A stretch of DNA of 64,000 bases from Christensenella sp. (GTDB taxonomy: Bacteria > Bacillota > Clostridia > Christensenellales > CAG-917). The position numbers and the translations under genes are program-made. Position 1 is the stretch's first letter. Each line of letters opens with the position of its first letter. The stretch spans positions 1,426,001 to 1,490,000 of the forward strand of contig CP091723.1 in the NCBI GenBank assembly GCA_022009775.1. Reading direction: 5' to 3'. Below, piece by piece: positions 17,760 through 27,731 of this stretch. The notes under the pieces are model-generated. The model saw only the letters and a program-made list of their open reading frames with translations. It was not told the origin of the DNA and made no database searches.

Positions 17760-18431
17760 GAAAGACTGATTTGAAATCTAACGCCAAATTTACGGCGAAA
17801 AGAGTCGCTGTTGACGCAACGTTTCTTGCGCTTGCGCTCATCGTGTCGCTGATTGAAAGCATGATTCCGCCCATCGTGCCTGCGCTTCCGTATGCAAAAA
17901 ATAGGAATAGGCAACGTGGTGCTTCTTGCGTGTTTCTTGCTTGTCGGCACGCTTGACGGCTACGTCGTTCTCGTGCTTCGTTGCCTTTTGAACGCCGTGT
18001 TCTCGGCAAATATGGCGTCGCTTGCATGGTCTCTTCCGTCGGCACTTGCGGCGTATCTTGTCATGACGCTGCTGTACAAAACGAAATTGTTCAGCGTGTG
18101 CGGTGTGTCCGTCGTCGGCGGAATTGTGCACAATCTTATGCAAATTTGCGTTGCAAGCCTGATTGTCGGCAAAAGCGTTTTCGTTTATCTGCCGTATATG
18201 ATGCTCGCAGGCGCAATCGCCGGTATCGTCACGGGACTCGTGTGCTATTTTATCGTCAAATCGCTTGGCGACAGGTTTTCTAGAAAATTCAAAACGCAAC
18301 CGTACGTCAGACAATCGGGCGGTGAAGAAGACGAAGTCGCAACGGATATTGCAGCTCGAAACGAAATCGAGACGAATAACGAATTCGATAGGAGAAGCGA
18401 AACGGGCGATTCAAACGATACGAACGTCTAA
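17756..18431 (+). CDS. Gx transporter family membrane protein, frameshifted
   Basis: An integral membrane protein of the Gx transporter family (often annotated heptaprenyl diphosphate synthase component I). Hydrophobic segments: ATFLALALIVSLIESMIPPI, NVVLLACFLLVGTLDG, further helices, and an alternating VCGVSVVGGIVHNLMQICVA. An extra A in the run 17896-17901 splits it; removing it joins PALPYAK to IGIGNVVLLA. Corrected length is about 224 residues with a polar tail. It shares an operon with apbE and the NusG-II gene and ends at a terminator. Confidence 0.85.
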
Positions 18432-18474
18432 GAATGATTGAAACGTTGTTTTCGATATAATGCCATAAAAATAA

Positions 18475-18501
18475 AGGCGTTGCGGTTTGCAACGCTTTTT
18501 T
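18475..18501 (+). terminator. Rho-independent terminator of the apbE operon
   Basis: GCGTTGC pairs with GCAACGC around GGTTT, followed by T6. Confidence 0.85.
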
Positions 18502-18560
18502 GCATATTTTACAATCGGGTTATTGTTTCGAATATCAAAACGCAAATCGAATGGCGTGTC

Positions 18561-18941
18561 TTAAATTCCGAGTTGTCCCATTGCGTCGAGCGGAACTAAA
18601 ACGTGAAACAGCACCACGACCACGAGAAAAGCCGCCGACAGAATGAAAGTCATTGTCCCGAAAAAGAAAGACGCTTTCGCCATAGGAACGTTGCCGTTTG
18701 CGCCTATCACGGAAAGTATGACTCCGACAAAAGAAACCGCAAGACCGATGACGTAGCATACGCGAACGAAATCGTACACGCCGACGTTTGTGAGCATATC
18801 GAGTTTCGGAATGAAAAACGTTGCCGTGCCGTATGCGGTTATCACGAAAGCAAGCAACGACAACACAAGCCCGACCGTCAAAGTCGCGCGTTTACCTTTT
18901 GTATTCGTAACCGATTGAACTGCCGATTTGCTCATACTCAA
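18561..18941 (-). CDS. hypothetical small membrane protein, three predicted helices
   Basis: A 126-residue hydrophobic protein. Predicted helices lie near residues 22-44, 60-82 and 90-115, after a short polar Ser/Lys-rich N-terminus. No family recognised. It is encoded 9 bp after the stop of the anchored protein at 18950-20271 on the same strand, so it is probably the last gene of the murG unit. Confidence 0.65.
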   Translation of the reverse strand: MSMSKSAVQSVTNTKGKRATLTVGLVLSLLAFVITAYGTATFFIPKLDMLTNVGVYDFVRVCYVIGLAVSFVGVILSVIGANGNVPMAKASFFFGTMTFILSAAFLVVVVLFHVLVPLDAMGQLGI

Positions 18942-18949
18942 AGTATAAC

Positions 18950-20271
18950 TTATCCTTTATTGCTTGTCAATATACGCGCGACAAAAACGTCTTTTTTCCC
19001 GAAGCCCATATACGTTGTTTTTGAGTTTGAATCGCTCTCGAAGACGAGAGAAAGATATCCGTTTTCACCCGTTGTATACGACGAAAGGATTGTGTTTTCT
19101 ATGTGCGGAAGCGTAGCGACCGTTTTGAACGAAGTGCCGTTGAATACCAGCAATTCTATGCCGCTTTCACTTGTTGCGAGAATCGTGTTTTCGTCGCCGT
19201 CAAAGGCTTTCAACTCGGTATATTTTTTTGAAATTCCGACGGAATCGAGAGAAGATTTTCCGCCGAAATCAAGGTGTGCGCAGAAGCGATAAAAAGCGTT
19301 TTCGGTGAGCACCGAAAGTGAATTTCCGTTTGAGAAAAGAGCGGCGTTCCGGGAGTTTTCGACGTATTCTTTTTGATGAGCGCAAGCGACGAGTCGAGCG
19401 ACGCGACGTCGTAACCGTCTTGCTTTTTCAAGAGCAAAACAAAAGTCTGACGCTCACTTGCAACGACGGGCAATATTTGCACAATCTTGCTTTTATTCTG
19501 TGAAAACATATTGCTAAAACCCTTGTTTTGTTCATATATCAAACAATTTGCTCCGTTTGTCGAATTTGAAAATATCAAGACTTTTTCGCAAAATGCCGTG
19601 ATTGAATAGTCTAAAACGTCATTTGCCGAACAAACGAAATTGTCGCCGGAAACAGTGAGATTTTCGCTTACGGATATTCTTGAAAACTCGATGCCGTCGT
19701 ACGCTATGGCAAAGAGCGAATTGGCGTGAAGATACGTTTTAAGCAGAGAGTATTTTTTCGTTTGACATCTTGCGTTTACGTTTACGTTTTCGTCAAAAGA
19801 CAAAACGCGCGTTCCGTTTTGTGACGATATGAAAACGACGAGTCCGTTTTTTGACAAAGAATAGTCAAGAAACGTTTCGCTTATCTCGCCGATTTTCACA
19901 GTTTTTTCGAGAGCAAAGTTTGAAAAGACCGCTATGTACAATCCCGATTCTTTGACGTCTCTGTCGTCCGATTCGCTTTTGAAAAACACGAGAGTTTTTC
20001 CACGGTAATAGACGGTTGATAGAAGCGTTTCGTCATCCGAGCCGCCGACGTGATTTATCGCGTTTTTGTCAACGTTTTCCGCTTTTCTAGGAAAAGTCGA
20101 ATAAGTTTTTTTGACGGGAGTTTGCTGTTGCGGATTGGAGTCGTTTGCGCCTGCAACTTTCGTATCGTTGCTTTTTTGCAGTATTGCGGAAAGTGCTACG
20201 TAACAGGCAATCGCAACCGTGAGAAGAAGCACCACCGCAAGCCATTTGGCTATAGTTTTTTGTTTTTGCAT
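18950..20271 (-). CDS. hypothetical membrane-anchored extracytoplasmic protein, frameshifted
   Basis: Starts at 20271 (MQKQKTIAKWLAVVLLL) with one N-terminal anchor, a Gln/Pro linker and a large beta-rich extracytoplasmic part, plausibly a propeller-like fold (repeated segments such as TVYYRGKTLVFF, GLVVFISSQNG, SLFAIAYDGIEF, VLIFSNSTNGANC). A missing base at the A4 run 19335-19338 (plus-strand numbering) splits it; adding one base joins TPLF to SNGNSLSVLTENAF. Corrected length is about 440 residues. Its start overlaps the murG stop by 22 bp, which implies coupling. Function unknown. Confidence 0.7.
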
Positions 20272-21414
20272 GCCCCAACTATACCACGCACAACGTTCAC
20301 AATTTTTCCGTTTGCGTCGACGGATATTTCTTTCATGGGCGGATTTTTTTCTGCGTTTTTCAGTGCCAAGCACAGCGAAGAAGAAAAGTTTTCGTCTTGT
20401 TCGAGTATGGTTGCGCCGTATTCTTTTTGCAAGACATGCGTTGTCAATTTGGTCTCCGCGGGAAACGACTTTGGGTAAGGGAACGAACAGTGCTCGTTTT
20501 TTGAGTGCGGATATTTCAAACACCGCCGTTGCGCCCGCTCTTGACAAAACCAAGTCGCTTGCCGCGTAAAAATTCTGAATTTTATCGGCGTATTCGAAAA
20601 CGTAATAACCGCCTTCAATCGGACTTTGAAAAGTATTTTTGTAGTTTGCGGAGTTTTGATTTTTATCGTCGGATGTTTTCAAACCTCTTTCTGCCGCTTT
20701 GCCTTTGCCCGTGACGTGCAAAACGACGTATCTTTCAAGAAGCGCGGAAAGATTGTCCTTTATCGCGTCGTTTATCGCTTTTGCACCCGACGAGCCGCCG
20801 AGAACGAGCAAAATTTTCTTTCCGCTCGGATTTTTTATGCCAAGAGTTTTTATCGATTGTTCTTTGTTTGCGGCAAAAAGGTCTTTGCGCAAGGGAAGTC
20901 CCACGAGTATGCCGTCGAAAGTAGAATGTGGATTTGCTTTGAGAATGGTTGCGCTTTTCGATTTTGCGATTTTGTTTGCAAGCCCCATCGTCAAATCGCT
21001 CTCGTGAGCAACGACGGGTATATCGAGTTTGCGTGCGGCAAGAACGGTCGGCAAAGATACGAAACCGCCTTTTGAAAACACGACGTTAGGTTTTTCCTTT
21101 TTGAGAACGTTCACGCACTCTTTCACGGCTTTTGAAAGCGTAAACGGAATCGAAAGATTGTTTTTCATTGCCGACAGAGACATCGAGCGCACGAGTTTTA
21201 TCGTTTGTACGCCGTAATATTTCACGCCGTTTTCATGCGCAAGTCGCTTCTCGACCGTGTTGCCCGTCCCGCCTATATACGCAACGTCGAAACCTGCTTT
21301 TTCAAAGTCGTCGAAGAGTGCGACGTTGGGGTATACGTGTCCGCCCGTTCCGCCGCCGGTGAAGACGATTTTGAGGTTTTTGCCGTTGTTATCGTTTTTA
21401 GAGTTTTCCGTCAT
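20250..21414 (-). CDS. murG: UDP-GlcNAc:undecaprenyl-PP-MurNAc-pentapeptide transferase, frameshifted
   Basis: Makes lipid II from lipid I at the inner face of the membrane. The N-terminal Rossmann domain carries FTGGGTGGHVYPN and AHESDLTMGLANK; the C-terminal domain has VLGGSSGAKAIND, LVLSRAGATAVFEIS and the UDP-GlcNAc site KRALFVPLPKVVSRGDQIDNA. An extra base in the T5 run at 20424-20428 (plus strand) breaks the frame at CLAK; the next frame continues EYGATILEQDENF. Corrected length is about 387 residues. It is encoded alone here, away from a dcw cluster. Confidence 0.93.
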
Positions 21415-21463
21415 ACAGCCATATTATGTAACAAACGGAGCGAAAGTTGCGTATTTTTACGTC

Positions 21464-21492
21464 TTGAAATTTGCAAAAAACAGTGTTATAAT
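21464..21492 (+). promoter_or_regulatory. SigA promoter of the alpha/beta hydrolase
   Basis: TTGAAA, 17-bp spacer, TATAAT, about 50 bp upstream of the start at 21544. Confidence 0.7.
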
Positions 21493-21543
21493 ATCGTTAT
21501 TATGAAAAAAACGCTCGTTTCGGGCGATAATCGGGAGTTTTAT

Positions 21544-22464
21544 ATGAAGACTGAAAAGTTCAAAAGTTTTGACGGAACGATATTGCAGTGCTATCTTTGG
21601 GACAACGTGAGAAATCCCAAAGCCGTTGTGCAAATCTCGCACGGTATGGCGGAACACGCACGCAGATACGATGATTTTGCAAATTATCTCAACCAGAACG
21701 GTTTCATCGTTTTTGCGGACGACCATCGTGCGCACGGCATGACAAGCACCAAGCAATCTTCAAAAGGCGTCAAAGGTTATCACAAGGGCAATATTTATTT
21801 CGACACCGTGCAAGACGCATGTGCAATCACGTCTATGCTCAAAGAAAGATACAATCTTCCCGTGATTTATCTCGGACACAGCTATGGCTCTATGCTTGGA
21901 CAACGCTACATCGAAGAGTGCAAGGATTACACCGGCGCAGTGCTTTGCGGCTCTGCAATGATGAAGGGCGCGATTCTCAACATGGGCGCGGCGATTTCCA
22001 ATATGCAATACAAGACGCTCGGCGGTGAAAAGACGGGCAAACTTCTCGACAAACTTTCTTTCGGTTCGTACAACGCTCCGTTCAAGAAAGAGAAAATTCA
22101 ATTTGCATGGCTTTCAAGAGACAAAGAGCAAGTCAAAAAATACATACTCGACGAACAATGCGGCGACGTAATGTCCATTGCGTTCTTCAAGTTCTTCCTT
22201 AACGGTCTCAAAGAGTCCTACAAGAAAGAAAACCTTGCCAAGATCGACACTGCAAAGCCGATTGCGATTTTCTCGGGCGCGCAAGACCCCGTGGGCGGCA
22301 AAGGCAAACTTGTCGAAAAACTCTATGACCAATACAAAACTCTCGGCGTAAAAGACCTTACCGTAAAACTTTACCCCGACGCTCGTCACGAGATCTTGAA
22401 CGAGATCAACCGCGCCGAAGTGTACGCAGACTTCGTCGCTAGAATGAACGAAATGATCGGATAA
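21544..22464 (+). CDS. alpha/beta hydrolase, lysophospholipase/monoacylglycerol-lipase-like
   Basis: A 306-residue serine hydrolase with the nucleophile S113 in YLGHSYGS, the Asp in SGAQDPVGG and the His in YPDARHEILNE, in the usual order. VVQISHGMAEHARRYDDFA carries the oxyanion-side HG motif. The start at 21544 is chosen because GGGAG precedes it; an upstream ATG at 21502 has no such site. No signal peptide, so it probably acts in the cytoplasm on lysolipids, acylglycerols or a similar ester; the substrate is not certain. The stop codon lies at the edge of a dispersed hairpin element. Confidence 0.88.
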   Translation: MKTEKFKSFDGTILQCYLWDNVRNPKAVVQISHGMAEHARRYDDFANYLNQNGFIVFADDHRAHGMTSTKQSSKGVKGYHKGNIYFDTVQDACAITSMLKERYNLPVIYLGHSYGSMLGQRYIEECKDYTGAVLCGSAMMKGAILNMGAAISNMQYKTLGGEKTGKLLDKLSFGSYNAPFKKEKIQFAWLSRDKEQVKKYILDEQCGDVMSIAFFKFFLNGLKESYKKENLAKIDTAKPIAIFSGAQDPVGGKGKLVEKLYDQYKTLGVKDLTVKLYPDARHEILNEINRAEVYADFVARMNEMIG

Positions 22465-22570
22465 GGCGTTATTCGGCGGATAACTTTGGCAGGCACTGCT
22501 CTAAAAGAATCATGTACTAATTGTACGTTTGGTTTTGTTTTGAGCAGTGCCTTTCTTGTTCTTGATTTGA
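22462..22570 (+). repeat. nested-hairpin element E2 (first dispersed family, second subtype)
   Basis: Begins at the hydrolase stop codon. The inner stem pairs GGCACTGCTC with GAGCAGTGCC; inside, AATCATGTAC and GTACGTTTGGTTTTG form the conserved GTAC hairpin. The tail is TTTCTTGTTCTT. It shares loop words with E5 (TTTGGTTTTG in place of TAGGGTTG). The outer stem is poorly preserved in this copy. Confidence 0.75.
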
Positions 22571-22800
22571 TTCGAGTCGCAAGGCGGCGAGCTTTTGAGC
22601 GCCGAACTTGACGGTAAGTACAAGCGACTGCGCCGTATTGTTGGCTACTGCCTGGCGCACAAAGCGCAGTGGCATAATGAGTGAACGATACCTATCTATG
22701 TGAGTGCCGAGTTCCCCTTCTGCGAGCGATGTTTTGTTGGGGATAGAAAGCAGTTATTTCGAGCAGTAGGGGAAAGCCCGAAGGGAAGGGGTAATGTTGC
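22571..22800 (+). repeat. second dispersed structured element, copy 1
   Basis: About 230 nt, homologous to 27430-27655 and 47609-47835. Shared words: GGCGGCGA, GCGCCGA, GTACAAGCGACTG, CACAAAGCGCAGT, CATAATGAGTGAACGATAC and GCGAGTGCC. Pairings seen: GGCG/CGCC at the start, ACTGCGC/GCGCAGT in the middle, and CCCC/GGGG closing a 3' domain. No reading frame is conserved among copies, so it is not coding. It directly follows element E2. Confidence 0.75.
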
Positions 22801-22858
22801 ATTAAAGTACACGACGAAATCTTTTTATTTATTTGTGTTTTTTAATATTTCCATTTCC

Positions 22859-22887
22859 TTGAAAAAATCTATATATTGTGCTAAAAT
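22859..22887 (+). promoter_or_regulatory. SigA promoter of the topoisomerase pair
   Basis: TTGAAA, 17-bp spacer, TAAAAT, about 30 bp before the start at 22917. Confidence 0.7.
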
Positions 22888-22916
22888 AAATATATTATTA
22901 CTTTACGTAGGTATTT

Positions 22917-24900
22917 ATGGCAAATCAAGACTACACGTACAAGGCGGGGGACATTCACATTCTCGAAGGTCTCGACGCCGTCAGAAAACGTCCCGGCATG
23001 TATATCGGCACGACCGGGAGCAAGGGTATGCATCATATCCTTTGGGAGATTATCGACAACTGTATCGACGAAGTGGCAAACGGCTTCGGCGACACCGTCC
23101 GCATAGAACTTTTGGACGACAACGTTGCAAGAGTCAGCGACAACGGACGCGGTATTCCCGTTGACAAACACCCCAAACTCAAAATCAGCGGTGTGGAAGT
23201 GGTTTTCACGCAGTTGCACGCAGGTGCGAAATTCGACAACGGACAGTACAACTATTCCGGCGGTCTGCACGGAGTCGGTGCGTCCGTCACGAACGCACTT
23301 TCCGAGTGGCTCACGGTTGACGTCAAGAGAGACGGCAATCTTTATCGTGCGGAATTTTGGTCTCCGCAAGTGGGCAACGGCAAAGTGAAAAGCGGCATAG
23401 TGAAAACTCCGCTCACCGTCATCGGCAAGGTGAAAGGCACCGGCACTTCCGTCAAGTTCAAACCCGACGAGAGAGTTTTCGGCAAAGAAAAATTTGATTA
23501 TTCCGTGATACAAGAGCGTATGCGCGACGTTGCGTATCTCAACAAAGGCGTGACGATAATCATCGACGATTTGCGAGTGGCTCTCGACGGCGGCACGGGC
23601 AAACACGATACGTTCTGCTACAAGGGCGGCATTGCCGATTACGTGCAATATCTCAACGAAGGCAGAACCGTGCTTTACGACAAACCTCTTTACGTGGAAG
23701 CGAAAGAACCGCATTTCGAAGTGGCGGTTGCGATTCAACACACCGAAGGTTACACCGAAAACATTTATTCCTACGTAAACAACATTCCCACCGCGGACGG
23801 CGGTACGCACGAAGTCGGCTTTAAGAGCGCGATAACGAAAGTGTTCAACGACTATGCGCGCAAAAACAATATTCTTAAAGAAAAGCAATCCAACCTACTC
23901 GGCGAAGATTTCAGAGAAGGTATGGTGGCGGTCATAACCGTCAAGATGCAAAACGTGCAGTTCGAAGGGCAGACCAAAGGCAAACTCGGCAACCCCGAAG
24001 TGCGTCCCAAAGTTGAAAATATGGTCAGCGAAAAACTTGCGGAACTTCTTTTGCAACGCGGCAACAAGGCTATTGCCGAGAAGATCATCGCAAAAGCAAT
24101 GGGCGCGGCAAAAACGAGAGAAGCGGCAAAACGCGCAAAAGACCTTTCACGTCAGCAAAACAAACTCAATGGGCTTAATCTCGTCGGCAAACTTGCAAGT
24201 TGTTCGGGCAAAAACGCAAGCATAAACGAATTGTTCATCGTTGAAGGCGACTCGGCAGGCGGCAGTGCAAAGCAAGCGAGAGACAGATTCTTCCAGGCGA
24301 TACTTCCACTTCGCGGAAAGCCGCTCAACGTCGAAAAAAGCAAGCCTTGAAAAGATTCTTGCAAACGAAGAACTTGCAACGCTCATTTCCGCACTCGGCA
24401 CGGGCATCGATCCCGAATTCGATCTTGAGAGTCTCAAATACGACAAAGTCATCATTCTGGCGGACGCGGACCAAGACGGCGCGCACATAAGAGCGTTGCT
24501 TTTGACTTTCTTCTTCCGCTATATGCGCCAACTCATCACCGAAGGCCACGTGTATATCGGTATGCCGCCGCTTTATCGTTTGCAAAAGAAAGACGAAATC
24601 CTTTATTGTTACGACGACGCGGCACTTGTGGAAGGTCAAAAGAAGATGGGCAAGAACGCGCTTCTTCAACGTTTCAAAGGACTTGGCGAAATGAACCCCG
24701 AACAACTTTGGGACACCACTATGGACCCTGCAAAGCGCACGCTCACTCGCGTTACGATAGACGACGCGGCAATGGCGGACAAGCGTATAACCATTCTTAT
24801 GGGCGACGACAGCAACATCCGCAAGGACTATATCTATCAATATGCGGACTTCAACAAAGTGGACGACTTCAAAGTCAACAAAGAACAGGAAAATCAATAG
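22917..24900 (+). CDS. parE: type IIA topoisomerase subunit B (ParE/GyrB), frameshifted
   Basis: ATPase subunit of a type IIA topoisomerase. GHKL ATPase motifs are EIIDNCIDEVANG, SDNGRGIPVD and GGLHGVGASVTNALS; the transducer and TOPRIM domains follow with VEGDSAGGSAKQARDR and DADQDGAHIRALLLTFF. An extra A in the run 24334-24339 breaks the frame at KPLNVEK; the next frame continues ASLEKILANEE. Corrected length is about 660 residues. The A subunit follows after 73 bp. I favour topoisomerase IV because no recF/dnaA context is present and the partner lacks a canonical GyrA box, but gyrase is not excluded. Confidence 0.85.
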
Positions 24901-24973
24901 TTCAAAGTCACGGCTTCGAGAGCCGAAAAGCATATAAACACGTTTACGAAAAACTATAAAAACAAATAGAAAA

Positions 24974-27412
24974 ATGGCAAATAAACAACACAAAGAGATA
25001 GAATACAACTCAGTCGTGCTTGACTCCGTTTTTGAAGACGTCATGCACAATTCGATGATTCCGTATTCGGAAAACGTCATACTCGACCGTGCTCTTCCGA
25101 GAGTCGAAGACGGCTTGAAACCCGTGCAGAGAAGAGTGCTTTACTCGATGCACGAGATGGGACTCACCCCCGACAAACCGCACAAAAAGTGCGCGAGAAT
25201 CGTCGGCGACTGCCTTGGCAAGTACCATCCGCACGGCGACAGTTCCGTTTACGGCGCAATGGTGCGTATGGCACAGCCCTTCTCTATGAGAATGAAACTC
25301 GTCGACGGTCACGGCAACTTCGGTTCGGTTGACGGAGACGGCGCGGCGGCAATGCGTTACACGGAAGCGAGAATGAGTCCGCTCGCGCTCGAACTGTTGA
25401 GAGATTTGGACAAAGAGACGGTGACGTGGTCTCCGAACTTTGACGACTCTCTCGAAGAGCCAAACACGCTTCCCGGAAGATTTCCGAATTTGCTCGTAAA
25501 CGGTGCAAACGGTATAGCGGTCGGCCTTGCGACGAATATTCCCACTCACAATATGGGCGAGAGCATAGACGCGGTCATAATGAAGATAGACAACCCGAAC
25601 GCCACCGTGCACGACCTTTTCAAAGTGTTCCACGGTCCCGATTTTCCGACGGGTGCGTTTATAATTCCCGTTGACAATCTCGAAGACATATATTCAACGG
25701 GCAAGGGCAGGATAAAAATCCGTTCTAGACTGCATATCGAAAATGACGACAACGGCAAGAAAAACATCGTCATCACGGAGATACCGTATCAGGTGTCCAA
25801 GGCGGAGTTGCTTTCAAGAATTGCCGATTTGAAGGAAGCGAACAAGGATACGCTCGCAGGTATATCCGAAATAGTGGACGAGTCGGACAAAACGGGTACG
25901 CGCGCCGTGATAAAATGCAAACGCGACGCAGACGTAAACAAAATCGTTGCGTTCCTTTTCAAGAAAACCAATCTCGAAATGGGCTATTCCATCAATATGG
26001 TTGCTATTGCAAACGGCAAGCCTGAGCAGTTGAGCCTTACGGCATATCTCGACTATTACATCGAATATCAACGCAAAATCATCGTCAATCGCACGACGTT
26101 TGACCTTAAAGCCGCAAAGGCAAGAGCGGAAATCGTGCGCGGACTTCTCGTTGCAATTCGTAATATCGACGAAGTGATAAAAATCATCAAAGAATCGGAG
26201 TCTACCGCAAAAGCAAAAGAGACTTTGCGTCAGAGATTCGATCTTAGCGACGCTCAGGCACAAGCGATTCTCGATATGAGACTCAAGAGCCTTGCAAAAC
26301 TCGAAGTCGGAAAACTTGAAGAAGAATTGCGTTTCCTTGAAAAACAAATCGCACTTTTCGAGTCTATTCTCGCAAGCAAGCGTAAGCAACTTTCAATCGT
26401 CAAAGAAGAACTCACGGCAATCAAGAAATCGCTCAATTCCGAGCGTATGAGCGTGATCGTGGACAGCGACGAACAGGCTGAAAACTATCAGGCTCCAAGC
26501 GAAGCGGAAGCGGTTGCCTATCGCGACGGCGTGATTGCCTTGAATAAGGACGGACAGTTGCGCTTTATGTCGCCGAAAGCGTTTTCAACCGCAAAGAAAG
26601 ATTTCGGCTCGCTCACCGAAGACGCGCTTCCCGTGCAGAAACTTTCCGTAAACAACAAAGGCACGCTGTTTGCGGTGACGAATTTCGGAAGCATAGTCAA
26701 GATCGACGTCACCACGCTCCCCGAAAAGAAATTCAAAGAAAAACCGTTCAAACTCGGCGCAATCAATCAGGACGTGCAGACGGGCGAAACCGTGGTCAAA
26801 CTTATGTTCTTTGAAGGCGTGCCGGTCGGAGAACTCGTGTTATTCACAAAACAAGGCGGCGCAAAGAGAGTCGATTTGTCCGAATTTACCGAAGTTAGCA
26901 AGACGTATCTTAAAGCAATCAACCTTACGGAAAAAGATGTCGTAATCGGTGCGGAAGTCGTTGACGACGAGAAAAACGTCATAGAAGTCACCGAGCAAGG
27001 ACAGGTGCTTGTCTACAAAGCCACCGAAATACCCATTCAGGGCAGAAACGCTGCCGGCGTCAAGGGCATAAAACTCTCTGACGGCGATTCGGTTGCGTTT
27101 GCGGGGCAAGTGGAAGATGAAGGCGAAATCATCGTTGTGTCCGACACCGGATATGCAAAGAGAGTTATCTCGTCGCTCATAGATCCGAGCTCGAGATATC
27201 TCAAAGGCATCAAGATCATAGAGCTTGACAAATCGAAGGTGAAATACGTCGGCACGGTGAAGATGCCTTACGATTTGGCATTCGTAAGCGGCGGAGCGGT
27301 GAGCGTCGTCAACACGGAAGATATCCGCATAGACACTCGCACGACAAAAGGCAAGCAGATGTTCAAACAAGGCGTCTCGCTCGTTTGCCCTATCAGCGAT
27401 CCCGAAGAGTAA
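24974..27412 (+). CDS. parC: type IIA topoisomerase subunit A (ParC/GyrA)
   Basis: DNA-cleaving subunit, 812 residues. The winged-helix domain has HPHGDSSVYGAMVRMAQ and the catalytic Tyr in AAMRYTEARMS. A coiled coil and tower region follow, then a six-bladed C-terminal pinwheel. The classical GyrA box (a QRRGGKG-type motif in blade 1) is not visible, so strong supercoiling activity is unlikely and ParC is the better name. The position equivalent to the quinolone-region Asp is Gly here; I recall this as common in clostridial relatives. Partner of the upstream B subunit. Confidence 0.85.
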   Translation: MANKQHKEIEYNSVVLDSVFEDVMHNSMIPYSENVILDRALPRVEDGLKPVQRRVLYSMHEMGLTPDKPHKKCARIVGDCLGKYHPHGDSSVYGAMVRMAQPFSMRMKLVDGHGNFGSVDGDGAAAMRYTEARMSPLALELLRDLDKETVTWSPNFDDSLEEPNTLPGRFPNLLVNGANGIAVGLATNIPTHNMGESIDAVIMKIDNPNATVHDLFKVFHGPDFPTGAFIIPVDNLEDIYSTGKGRIKIRSRLHIENDDNGKKNIVITEIPYQVSKAELLSRIADLKEANKDTLAGISEIVDESDKTGTRAVIKCKRDADVNKIVAFLFKKTNLEMGYSINMVAIANGKPEQLSLTAYLDYYIEYQRKIIVNRTTFDLKAAKARAEIVRGLLVAIRNIDEVIKIIKESESTAKAKETLRQRFDLSDAQAQAILDMRLKSLAKLEVGKLEEELRFLEKQIALFESILASKRKQLSIVKEELTAIKKSLNSERMSVIVDSDEQAENYQAPSEAEAVAYRDGVIALNKDGQLRFMSPKAFSTAKKDFGSLTEDALPVQKLSVNNKGTLFAVTNFGSIVKIDVTTLPEKKFKEKPFKLGAINQDVQTGETVVKLMFFEGVPVGELVLFTKQGGAKRVDLSEFTEVSKTYLKAINLTEKDVVIGAEVVDDEKNVIEVTEQGQVLVYKATEIPIQGRNAAGVKGIKLSDGDSVAFAGQVEDEGEIIVVSDTGYAKRVISSLIDPSSRYLKGIKIIELDKSKVKYVGTVKMPYDLAFVSGGAVSVVNTEDIRIDTRTTKGKQMFKQGVSLVCPISDPEE

Positions 27413-27429
27413 TATACTATTTGCTCGGA

Positions 27430-27655
27430 CGTAATCGGAGCCGCAACGGCGGCGACCGTATCGAACGCCGAGCTTGACGAAAAGTACAAGCGACTGTGCC
27501 GTGTTGTTGCGAAGCAGGCACACAAAGCGCAGTGACATAATGAGTGAACGATACTTATTATGCGAGTGCTGAGTGTTGCCCCCTGCTACGCAGTCGCCGT
27601 GGGTTCCCTTTCAAGGGGGAACGGCGATAGGGGAAACAGGTGACGAAGGGGGAAA
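27430..27655 (+). repeat. second dispersed structured element, copy 2
   Basis: Homologous to the element at 22571 and 47609. ACTGTGC pairs with GCGCAGT through one G-U, where copy 1 has a full G-C pair. A 3' hairpin pairs GGGTTCCC with GGGGAAC around TTTC, and CCCCCT pairs with AGGGGG. No first-family element precedes this copy. It fills the gap between parC and the DUF1846 gene; nothing else is seen there. Confidence 0.75.
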
Positions 27656-27731
27656 TTGCATTTTTGCGAAAAATAATTTCCCAACGAAAAACAAGAATAC
27701 ACAAGAATATACAAGAAAGGTATTTACAAAG

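Noticed and set aside
22700..23164. Open frame running from the second repeat family into parE
   Set aside because: It covers a structured repeat whose other copies do not keep the frame, and it overlaps the parE start out of frame.
25210..25262. Quinolone-resistance mutation in the topoisomerase A subunit (Gly at the second key position)
   Set aside because: This Gly appears to be a normal variant in clostridial ParC-type proteins as I remember them; without comparison it is not evidence of acquired resistance.
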